From Aquificaceae bacterium (GTDB lineage: Bacteria > Aquificota > Aquificia > Aquificales > Aquificaceae), in contig JALTVH010000072.1 in assembly GCA_027049085.1 (NCBI GenBank), positions 1 to 6,100 on the forward strand: DNA of 6,100 nt, written 5' to 3'. The number at the start of each line of letters is the position of its first letter. Within the stretch, counting starts at the first letter, position 1. Under the pieces are notes generated by a model that saw only the letters and a list, made by a program, of their open reading frames with translations, searched no databases and was not told the DNA's origin. Position numbers and translations under genes: made by a program. Shown one piece after another: positions 1-5,204 of this stretch.

Positions 1-1283
1 TGTATATAAACGCACCTAATGCTGATGTAATTATTCAGGATTCAAAGTTTACAAATAACCAGTCAAAGGCATCACCCAGCACAGGAGGGGCTGTTAGTGT
101 TACTGCTCAAACCCTGACACTCAGGAGGAATACCTTTGATTCAAATTCAACCCAAAGCAAAGGGGCAGGAGACAATGGAGGTTCCGTCTATATAAACGTA
201 ACGGGTAACGTAACAATTGAAAAAAACATAATTAAAAACAATCTTGCGGGAAATGGGGGCGCCATATACGGCAAGGGGAATACGGGAGGTTCAAAGGTTA
301 CCTTGGTTAACAATCTTATTTACGGCAACTCTGCGAACTTTAACGGGGGCGGAATTTACTGGAAGGTTGGGAACGGCAAGATAGGGCTGATCAACAACAC
401 AGTAACGATGAATGGCGGGGACACAACCTATCCCACAGACAACGGAGGGGGTGTGTATATCAGCCTTGAGGGCTCAAATGCTGAGGCAATTGTGTATAAC
501 AACATAATTCACGGAAACAATGCAGATACGAATGGCCAGGAGGTTTACATAACCGAATCAGTTGTGAGCCTTGGGACAGATGTTCAGAATAATCTCTTTA
601 GTAGCACGGCAAATGCCTTTTATGATAGAGGCAATACAACCCCGCCCGCATCCAACAAAAGGCAGGACCCTGCCGGATTCAAAGACTCAGGGGCGGAAGA
701 CTTTGACCTGGTCTCAACATCCCCCGCTATTGACCTTGGCGATGACCCGACGGGGACAGGATTCAGCCTTCCGAGCGAAGATTTTGAGGGTACAAGAAGG
801 AGCATTGACGGCGACGGGGACGGAACAGGGCAGATAGACGCTGGTGCCTATGAATTTGGTTTTGAAATTCTGGTTAGCAAGACCGGCACAGGGTTTGCAA
901 CCGTGGTTTCCACATCGCCCTCTTCTCTGATCTACTGCGGGAACAACTGTACAAACAAATTTGATAAAGGCATAGATGTAACCCTTCAGGTTCAGGACCT
1001 GGTTGATACTGAGTTTCAGGGATGGGGAGGAGACTGCGCCCCCTGCGGAACATCCACAACCTGCACCCTAACTTCTCTTTCTTCAAACAAAACCTGCTCT
1101 GTTCAGTTAGCATACGTGGGTTCTCCTTCCCAGGAAGCTCAGGGATGTGGCGGAGGGGGCGGTGGTAATGAAGAACAGGGCTGTCAGAGTGTTTGGGCTA
1201 ACCAGCTTCTCTTAATGATCTTACTTCCGCTAATACTCACTTTCAGGACACTCATGAGAACCTTGAGGAAGAGAATATCCTGA
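1..1283 (+). CDS. Secreted right-handed beta-helix surface protein with InlB-like domain and Cys-Gly C-terminal anchor signal (5' end outside window)
   Basis: The frame is open from the left edge to the TGA at 1281-1283, giving about 426 visible residues; start and signal peptide lie upstream. Roughly the first 200 residues are six or seven beta-helix coils, each with a hydrophobic strand, an Asn ladder (NNLIYGNSA, NNIIHGNNA) and a Gly turn before a strand (NGGAIY, NGGGIY, NGGGVYI). Next comes a segment seen at the end of many such proteins (choice-of-anchor Q type): DFDLVSTSPAIDLG and IDAGAYEF. Then follows an InlB-like domain of about 75 residues with six cysteines and the FQGWGGDC core (about 870-1110). 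The end is GCGGGGGG, a second Gly-Cys, a hydrophobic helix and a basic tail, a layout typical of CTERM sorting signals. The protein is probably exported and displayed at the surface; its ligand or enzymatic activity, if any, is unknown. Its 3' end overlaps the convergent thiO by 32 bp. The fold call is secure, the function is not. Confidence 0.85.
   Translation, partial: YINAPNADVIIQDSKFTNNQSKASPSTGGAVSVTAQTLTLRRNTFDSNSTQSKGAGDNGGSVYINVTGNVTIEKNIIKNNLAGNGGAIYGKGNTGGSKVTLVNNLIYGNSANFNGGGIYWKVGNGKIGLINNTVTMNGGDTTYPTDNGGGVYISLEGSNAEAIVYNNIIHGNNADTNGQEVYITESVVSLGTDVQNNLFSSTANAFYDRGNTTPPASNKRQDPAGFKDSGAEDFDLVSTSPAIDLGDDPTGTGFSLPSEDFEGTRRSIDGDGDGTGQIDAGAYEFGFEILVSKTGTGFATVVSTSPSSLIYCGNNCTNKFDKGIDVTLQVQDLVDTEFQGWGGDCAPCGTSTTCTLTSLSSNKTCSVQLAYVGSPSQEAQGCGGGGGGNEEQGCQSVWANQLLLMILLPLILTFRTLMRTLRKRIS
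1143..1280 (+). other. Tripartite Cys-Gly / membrane helix / Arg C-terminal sorting signal within the beta-helix protein
   Basis: The last 46 residues begin Gly-Cys followed by six glycines. After NEEQ comes a second Gly-Cys, then a hydrophobic stretch (LLLMILLPLILTF) and a basic tail (RTLMRTLRKR). The order of small/Cys motif, single membrane helix and Arg/Lys-rich end matches the general plan of CTERM signals such as MYXO-CTERM, JDVT-CTERM and Synerg-CTERM, which are recognised by dedicated membrane proteases. I cannot assign it to one of these classes by eye, and no processing enzyme is encoded in the window. It could also be a plain C-terminal membrane anchor. Confidence 0.6.
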
Positions 1284-2313
1284 AGAATTCCGAAACCTCT
1301 CCCCTTTCAAGGTAGTCAAGGGTTATCTTTGCACCGGATGGAGCCCAGAGTATGCCGTTGCGGAAGTGACCCGTCAGGAGGGCGTAGTTTTCACCAAGGT
1401 CAAAGATCGGCTTCTCATCGGGGGTTGCTGGCCTGAAGCCAGACCTCACGTCCACGAGCTCAGCCTTCGCGAGGGAGGGAAGAACCGACAGGGAACCGCT
1501 GATTAGCTGACCTGCCCCCTCAAGGGTTATCCTTGTATCAAAGCCCGCATCCTCGGAAGTTGCTCCTATAAGGAGATAACCATCCTTGGGAATTATGTAT
1601 GCCCTCTCTGAGAAGAGTACCCTTGAAAGCTCAACCCCCTTGGCTCTGAGGATCTGTCCCTTCTGGGGGTAAACGGGAACCTCAAAAAGGGACCTGCTCC
1701 AGGAACCGGGTGCAAAAACGTAGAAGTCCGAAGAATACTCTTTTTTGTATCCTTTCACCGCGCCTACGGCGCGGTCCTTCCAGAGAATTTCAACAATGTC
1801 ATCTATCTCAATCTTCACGCCGAGGTTCTCCATGGCAAAGATAAGGGCGTCCATAAGTCGCTCCGCATCAACGTTGCCTTCTTTTTCAAAAATCCATGCA
1901 CCGAGGACCTCATCGCTCAGATGGGGCTCAATTTTCCTTGCCCCCTCGGGACCGAGTTCTTCAACACTGAAACCCTTTTCCTTCATCTTAAGGGCGTAAT
2001 CTTCAATACTCTCAAGCATCTGGTGTGAGAAGGCAAGGCGCAGAATTGCCCGACTCCCTTCGTAGAAGATCTTGAGCCTTGAGACCTCTTCAAGGCGCCT
2101 TATAAAGTCGTCGTACAGGTCAAGGCTGAGGAGGGATAGGTCAAGGAGTTCATCCTCAAGGAGCTCGGAAAAGGGGGCGAGCATACCTCCCGCAACCCAG
2201 GATGCGCCCTCCTCGTAGTTGCGGGTAATAACTCTTACACTGTGGCCTGCGAGGGCGAGCTCAAAGGCACAGGAGAGTCCAATTATTCCGCTTCCGACAA
2301 CAATGACGTTCAT
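1252..2313 (-). CDS. thiO: FAD-dependent glycine/D-amino-acid oxidase, ThiO-like
   Basis: A 353-residue member of the DAO/ThiO family. ThiO oxidises glycine to iminoacetate (with H2O2 release) for the thiazole ring of thiamine in many aerobes. The dinucleotide-binding GSGIIG sits at residues 7-12. AGGMLAP (41-47) is the family motif after the first helix. PQKGQIL, the YIIPKDGYLLIGATSEDAGFD strand pair, GFRPATPDEKP and the C-terminal GHFRNGILWAP all match ThiO. The length is close to the usual 350-370. I chose the ATG at 2311-2313 because the FAD-binding strand should start within a few residues (MNVIVVG). A GTG seven codons upstream (2334) is in frame but overlaps the divergent promoter. Neither start has a Shine-Dalgarno. 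No other thiamine gene is nearby, so related D-amino-acid oxidase or dehydrogenase activity is possible. The 3' end overlaps the convergent beta-helix gene. Confidence 0.85.
   Translation of the reverse strand: MNVIVVGSGIIGLSCAFELALAGHSVRVITRNYEEGASWVAGGMLAPFSELLEDELLDLSLLSLDLYDDFIRRLEEVSRLKIFYEGSRAILRLAFSHQMLESIEDYALKMKEKGFSVEELGPEGARKIEPHLSDEVLGAWIFEKEGNVDAERLMDALIFAMENLGVKIEIDDIVEILWKDRAVGAVKGYKKEYSSDFYVFAPGSWSRSLFEVPVYPQKGQILRAKGVELSRVLFSERAYIIPKDGYLLIGATSEDAGFDTRITLEGAGQLISGSLSVLPSLAKAELVDVRSGFRPATPDEKPIFDLGENYALLTGHFRNGILWAPSGAKITLDYLERGEVSEFFRIFSSSRFS
1757..1775. repeat. Perfect 8-bp GC-rich inverted repeat with 3-nt loop inside thiO
   Basis: ACCGCGCC (1757-1764), a TAC loop, then GGCGCGGT (1768-1775) form a perfect hairpin in an otherwise moderate-GC gene. 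It encodes the Asp-Arg-Ala-Val-Gly-Ala-Val stretch of ThiO. Reading the minus strand, the hairpin is followed by an A-rich run rather than a T-tract, so it is not a standard terminator. Confidence 0.6.
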
Positions 2314-2321
2314 ACAAAGGT

Positions 2322-2327
2322 AATATA
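2322..2327 (-). promoter_or_regulatory. Candidate -10 box for thiO
   Basis: The minus strand reads TATATT here (5 of 6 to consensus), ending 8 nt before the thiO ATG at 2313. Transcription starting 6-7 nt downstream would begin at or within a couple of bases of the ATG, giving a leaderless message. No convincing -35 is visible. The box overlaps the opposing -10 for the transporter gene. Confidence 0.4.
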
Positions 2328-2329
2328 AT
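2324..2329 (+). promoter_or_regulatory. Consensus -10 box for the cstA-like gene
   Basis: A perfect TATAAT ends 11 nt before the ATG at 2341. The expected start of transcription is about 2336, leaving a 5' leader of about 5 nt with no room for a Shine-Dalgarno. A weak -35 candidate (ATGACG, 2303-2308, 4 of 6) has only a 15-bp spacer. The box is flanked by two copies of ACAAAGG (2314-2320 and 2333-2339), a possible but unproven operator. Confidence 0.5.
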
Positions 2330-2340
2330 TTCACAAAGGC

Positions 2341-4020
2341 ATGAATGCGATAGGGATAATCCTTTTTGCCCTTCTCATGTATGCCTTTGGATACTTCGTG
2401 TACTCACGCTATCTGTCTCAGAAGGTTCTTGTCCTTGACCCTGAAAAGACTACACCTGCAAAGGAATATGAGGACGGCGTTGATTACGTTCCCACCAACA
2501 AGTGGATTTTGCTGGGGCACCACTTTACCTCAATAACGGGTGCTGGACCCATTGTTGGGCCTGCTATAGCAGTAATCTGGGGATGGTTACCAGCACTTCT
2601 GTGGGTTGTTCTGGGTGCTGTGATAGTGGGTGCGGTTCATGATTTTGGTGCTCTCTTTACTTCCATCAGGCATAAGGGAAGGTCGATTGGAACGATCCTC
2701 GGAAGGTACGCGGGTGAAAGGGCAAGGGTTCTCTTTCTTTTACTGATACTTGCGCTCGCAATCCTCGTGAATGCTGTTTTTGCCTATGTTATAGCTGTTC
2801 TCTTCATCAAGTTCCCTTCAAGCGTCATTCCTGCATGGACTATCGTTCCTCTTGCTATACTCTTTGGCCTTAGTGTATACAGGATAAAGGTTAACTTTCT
2901 GATTCCCACGGTGTTCTTTCTTTTGATCCTCTACCTTGCCATTTATGCAGGAACAAAGCTACCCATAGATATTAAACCTGTAGCTTCAGTCATCGGCCTT
3001 GAGCCGATAATGCTCTGGATAGTTATTCTTTTTGTTTACACCTTCTTTGCAAGCTCACTCCCAGTGTGGATCCTCCTACAGCCGAGGGACTTTCTCAATG
3101 GCCTTCAGCTTGTGATCCTTCTCGGGCTTGTCTATCTCGGAGCTGTTTTTGCCAACCCTTCAGTAAAGGCACCGGTGATAAACCCCTCACCAGAGGGGGC
3201 ACCGCCAATATTTCCTTTCTTGTTTATCACGATAGCCTGCGGTGCTCTCAGCGGATTTCATGCCCTTGTATCATCGGGCACAAGTTCAAAACAGCTTGAG
3301 AAGGAGACAGATGCAAGGACTGTAGGATATCTCGGCTTCCTTGGTGAGAGTTCCCTTGCGGTTGCGGTGATCATAGCCTGCACTGCAGGTCTGACCATGT
3401 TTTCTGCTGAGAGATTTTCTCAGCTTTACGGGAGCTGGGCATCAATAAAGGGATCAGCCATACCTGCGGTGGTTGAAGGGGGTGGCAACCTTATATCCTC
3501 CCTTGGAATTCCCCACGAGCTTTCAACAACCCTAATTGCAACACTTATCGTACTATTTGCTGCTACCACAATGGACACAAGCGTCAGGATTCAGAGGTAC
3601 ATTCTCAACGAGCTCGGAACCCTTTATGAATTAAACCCGTTGAAAGGCAAATGGGTAGCTTCTGGAGTTTCGGTTCTGACCTCAATGGGATTGGTTCTTG
3701 CCAAGGAAGGGGGAAAGGGCGGACTGCTCCTCTGGCCGGTTTTTGGTGCGGCAAATCAGCTCCTTGCGGGGCTTGCCCTACTTGTGACATACCTCTACCT
3801 GAGATTTTCAGGAAAACCAACGGCGCCTTTCCTGATCCCTCTGATCGGGGTGATAATCATTACATCAACAGCAATGGCGATCAATGCGGTCAACATGTTC
3901 AATAAGGGAGACCTTCTCTTATCAGGCGTCAGTGCAATCATCCTGCTCCTTGAAGTGCTGATCGTCTTTGAATCTATCAAGGCTGTCAGGAGCGGGGAGC
4001 CAAAGGGAGAGCTGGCATGA
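2341..4020 (+). CDS. cstA: CstA-family carbon starvation transporter (pyruvate/peptide), short form
   Basis: A 559-residue polytopic inner-membrane protein of the CstA family. E. coli members CstA and BtsT import pyruvate; peptide uptake has also been proposed. The N-terminus has one membrane helix, then the signature block: LDP..TTPAKE, DGVDYVPTNKW (45-55), GHHF (59-62), GAGPIVGPAIAVIWGWLP (67-84) and HDFGALFTSIRHKGRSIG (100-117). Later blocks are GFHALVSSGTSSKQ (around 304), ATTMDTSVRIQRY (around 407) and FGAANQLLAGLAL (around 468). About a dozen or more hydrophobic segments are visible. It is shorter than the roughly 700-residue E. coli protein but normal for the short form. The ATG at 2341 fits family N-termini (MNA..) and lies just below a TATAAT box with almost no leader. 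Its TGA overlaps the next ATG, which suggests co-translation with the Cys-Cys partner. The substrate cannot be read from sequence. Confidence 0.92.
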   Translation: MNAIGIILFALLMYAFGYFVYSRYLSQKVLVLDPEKTTPAKEYEDGVDYVPTNKWILLGHHFTSITGAGPIVGPAIAVIWGWLPALLWVVLGAVIVGAVHDFGALFTSIRHKGRSIGTILGRYAGERARVLFLLLILALAILVNAVFAYVIAVLFIKFPSSVIPAWTIVPLAILFGLSVYRIKVNFLIPTVFFLLILYLAIYAGTKLPIDIKPVASVIGLEPIMLWIVILFVYTFFASSLPVWILLQPRDFLNGLQLVILLGLVYLGAVFANPSVKAPVINPSPEGAPPIFPFLFITIACGALSGFHALVSSGTSSKQLEKETDARTVGYLGFLGESSLAVAVIIACTAGLTMFSAERFSQLYGSWASIKGSAIPAVVEGGGNLISSLGIPHELSTTLIATLIVLFAATTMDTSVRIQRYILNELGTLYELNPLKGKWVASGVSVLTSMGLVLAKEGGKGGLLLWPVFGAANQLLAGLALLVTYLYLRFSGKPTAPFLIPLIGVIIITSTAMAINAVNMFNKGDLLLSGVSAIILLLEVLIVFESIKAVRSGEPKGELA

Positions 4021-4259
4021 ATCTGGCAGAGATTCTCAGAGAGTTTTACAGGCTCAAGTTCGGTCAGGCGCTGACGAGGTCGGCAAGAGAGCTGGATGAG
4101 GTTTTACTTTTTTTTCTGTTCTCTGACTACTTTGGTCTTCCTAACCCTTACAGGGTATTTTTTCTGGAAGCTCTCCCTTTCTTCATTGAGGACTTCCACA
4201 ACTGGCACAGAAGGATGGGAATGAGCAGATCGCCTCTTGAGTGGATAAGATGCTGCTGA
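4017..4259 (+). CDS. Small Cys-Cys-terminating protein, candidate CstA partner (cory-CC-star-like)
   Basis: An 80-residue protein whose ATG overlaps the transporter stop (ATGA), with a Shine-Dalgarno GGAG at 4006-4009, 7 nt upstream. It is cytosolic in appearance: an amphipathic N-terminal helix, a short aromatic hydrophobic stretch (VLLFFLFSDYFGLPNPY, 29-45), then HNWHRRMGM (61-69), RSPLEW, and the terminal Arg-Cys-Cys-stop. It resembles small proteins that I recall being annotated as cory-CC-star, but I cannot verify the family. In E. coli, YbdD and YjiX follow CstA and BtsT and also end in Arg-Cys-Cys, and YbdD is needed for CstA function. Their remaining sequence does not obviously match this one. 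Inference: this is the transporter's accessory protein, with the terminal Cys pair serving as a metal, redox or docking motif. A run of eight T lies at 4108-4115. That the gene is real is well supported; its role is inferred. Confidence 0.85.
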   Translation: MNLAEILREFYRLKFGQALTRSARELDEVLLFFLFSDYFGLPNPYRVFFLEALPFFIEDFHNWHRRMGMSRSPLEWIRCC

Positions 4260-4274
4260 GCTGTTATATTAATT

Positions 4275-4283
4275 AAGAGGAGG
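4275..4283 (+). promoter_or_regulatory. Strong Shine-Dalgarno of tatA
   Basis: AAGAGGAGG with its AGGAGG core at 4278-4283 sits 6 nt before the ATG at 4290. It fixes the tatA start and contrasts with the missing Shine-Dalgarno at thiO, cstA and rsmI. An upstream TATATT (4265-4270) might be a -10, but no partner -35 is evident, so tatA is more likely transcribed with cstA. Confidence 0.75.
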
Positions 4284-4289
4284 AATGAG

Positions 4290-4520
4290 ATGCCATTTAT
4301 AGGCAACATATCCCTTCCGGAGCTGTTAATAATACTCGCCATAGTCTTTGTCCTCTTCGGAGCTTCAAGGCTCCCGGAGGCGGGAAGGGCTCTTGGTTCC
4401 GGGATCAGGAACTTCAAAAAGGCTCTTTCCGGTGAGATTGAGGAGGAAGAGAAAAAGATAAAAGAGGTTAAGGCTGAGGAGGTCAAGGAAGAAACAAAAG
4501 AATCAGCCAAGGCAAGCTGA
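4290..4520 (+). CDS. tatA: Sec-independent protein translocase subunit TatA
   Basis: A 76-residue TatA/E-type protein, the pore-forming or membrane-thinning subunit that moves folded twin-arginine substrates across the inner membrane with TatC. It has the expected parts in order: a short N-terminal segment, a membrane helix (ELLIILAIVFVLFG, about 10-23), the FG hinge, an amphipathic helix (SRLPEAGRALGSGIRNFKKAL), and a highly charged Glu/Lys tail. Length is typical of TatA and short for TatB. TatC is not in the window. It follows the Cys-Cys gene after 30 bp and happens to be in the same reading frame, with a single TGA between them. It converges on rsmI with a 9-bp gap. Confidence 0.95.
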   Translation: MPFIGNISLPELLIILAIVFVLFGASRLPEAGRALGSGIRNFKKALSGEIEEEEKKIKEVKAEEVKEETKESAKAS

Positions 4521-4537
4521 ATTAATAGCTCAGCCTT
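4509..4537. terminator. Weak possible bidirectional terminator between tatA and rsmI
   Basis: AAGG (4509-4512) can pair with CCTT (4534-4537) and CTGA (4517-4520) with TCAG (4530-4533), with a bulge between the two stems. Reading toward the minus strand, the hairpin is followed after some bases by a T-rich stretch within the tatA tail. The stem is short and imperfect, so this is a position-based suggestion at the junction of two converging genes. Confidence 0.2.
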
Positions 4538-5204
4538 CAAGCCTAATTAGCAGCACGGCCTCTCCCTTTACAACCCCTCCTCTCTCTTTGATAATCTCTA
4601 TAATTTGGTGGGGCGCTCCCCTTATGTACTCTTCATGAACCTTGCTCAGCTCCCGGGCAACACATACTTGCGAGTTGGGGATAACCTCCGCCATCACGGA
4701 AAGGGTTTTGAGAAGTCTGTGGGGGGATTCAAAGAAAATCATTGTTGTGTTCCTGAACCGATCAAGACCCAGTAAAAACTTTTTGAGTCCTTTCCTGGGC
4801 AGAAAGCCGCAAAAGTAAAAGCTATCGGTGGGAAAGCCTGAACCAACAAGAGCTGTGATAACAGCGGAAGGTCCCGGGAGAACTTCAACCTCAATACCCT
4901 GCTCAATGCATTCCCTTATAAGGAGGTAGCCGGGATCTGAGATTGCGGGCATACCCGCATCGGTCACAAGGGCAACATCTTCCTTCTCAAGGACGGAGAG
5001 TATTTTGGGCAGGGTTTTCCTTTCCTTTGGATCGTAATGAGGGATCAGCTTTTTGCCCTTTATCTCATAGTGATTGAGGAGTTTCAAAGTCCTGCGTGTA
5101 TCCTCACAGGCTATAACTCCGACCTCCCTGAGAATATCAAGAGACCTGAGAGTTATGTCTTTCAGGTTTCCAATGGGCGTTGGCACAACGTAAAGCTTAC
5201 CCAT
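4530..5204 (-). CDS. rsmI: 16S rRNA (cytidine-1402 2'-O)-methyltransferase RsmI, short form
   Basis: A 224-residue SAM-dependent methyltransferase of the tetrapyrrole-methylase fold. RsmI methylates the ribose of C1402 in the 16S rRNA decoding centre. Diagnostic motifs: LYVVPTPIGNLKDIT at the N-terminus, CEDTRRT, ALVTDAGMPAISDPG (SAM-binding loop), LPGPSAV, GFLPRKG, FFESPHR and ARELSKVHEEYIRG. It ends at GEAVLLIRLEG, the last strand of the methylase domain, so the C-terminal extension of roughly 50 residues found in the 286-residue E. coli protein is absent. I chose the ATG at 5202-5204 because family N-termini start one to a few residues before LYVVPTPIGN; an in-frame GTG at 5240 would add 12 non-conserved residues. 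It overlaps the end of the cysteine synthase gene by 8 nt with no Shine-Dalgarno, consistent with translational coupling. Confidence 0.93.
   Translation of the reverse strand: MGKLYVVPTPIGNLKDITLRSLDILREVGVIACEDTRRTLKLLNHYEIKGKKLIPHYDPKERKTLPKILSVLEKEDVALVTDAGMPAISDPGYLLIRECIEQGIEVEVLPGPSAVITALVGSGFPTDSFYFCGFLPRKGLKKFLLGLDRFRNTTMIFFESPHRLLKTLSVMAEVIPNSQVCVARELSKVHEEYIRGAPHQIIEIIKERGGVVKGEAVLLIRLEG

Noticed and set aside
60..620. Short recurring DNA motifs (aacggaggggg, gggggcg) as a nucleotide repeat array
   Set aside because: They reflect the protein-level beta-helix repeat (Asn-Gly-Gly-Gly); the DNA copies differ and lack regular spacing, so this is not CRISPR or tandem-repeat DNA.
303..1283. 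Beta-helix gene starting at the internal codon near 303
   Set aside because: The same frame is open and full of beta-helix motifs (GGAVSV, NGGSVYI, NGGAIY) from the left edge, so the true start is outside the window.
2314..2334. GTG at 2334 as the thiO start
   Set aside because: It would add seven non-conserved residues (MKLYYLC) before the FAD-binding strand, lacks a Shine-Dalgarno and covers both -10 boxes. It is not fully excluded.
4257..4289. TGA after Cys-Cys as a selenocysteine codon
   Set aside because: No stable stem-loop with a bacterial SECIS-like apical loop follows the TGA; the downstream bases are AT-rich and lead into a strong tatA Shine-Dalgarno.
4470..4537. Inverted repeat AAGGCTGAG / CTCAGCCTT with a 50-nt loop across the tatA end
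   Set aside because: The loop is long, one arm lies in the repetitive Lys/Glu tail, and a 9-bp match at this distance is plausible by chance.
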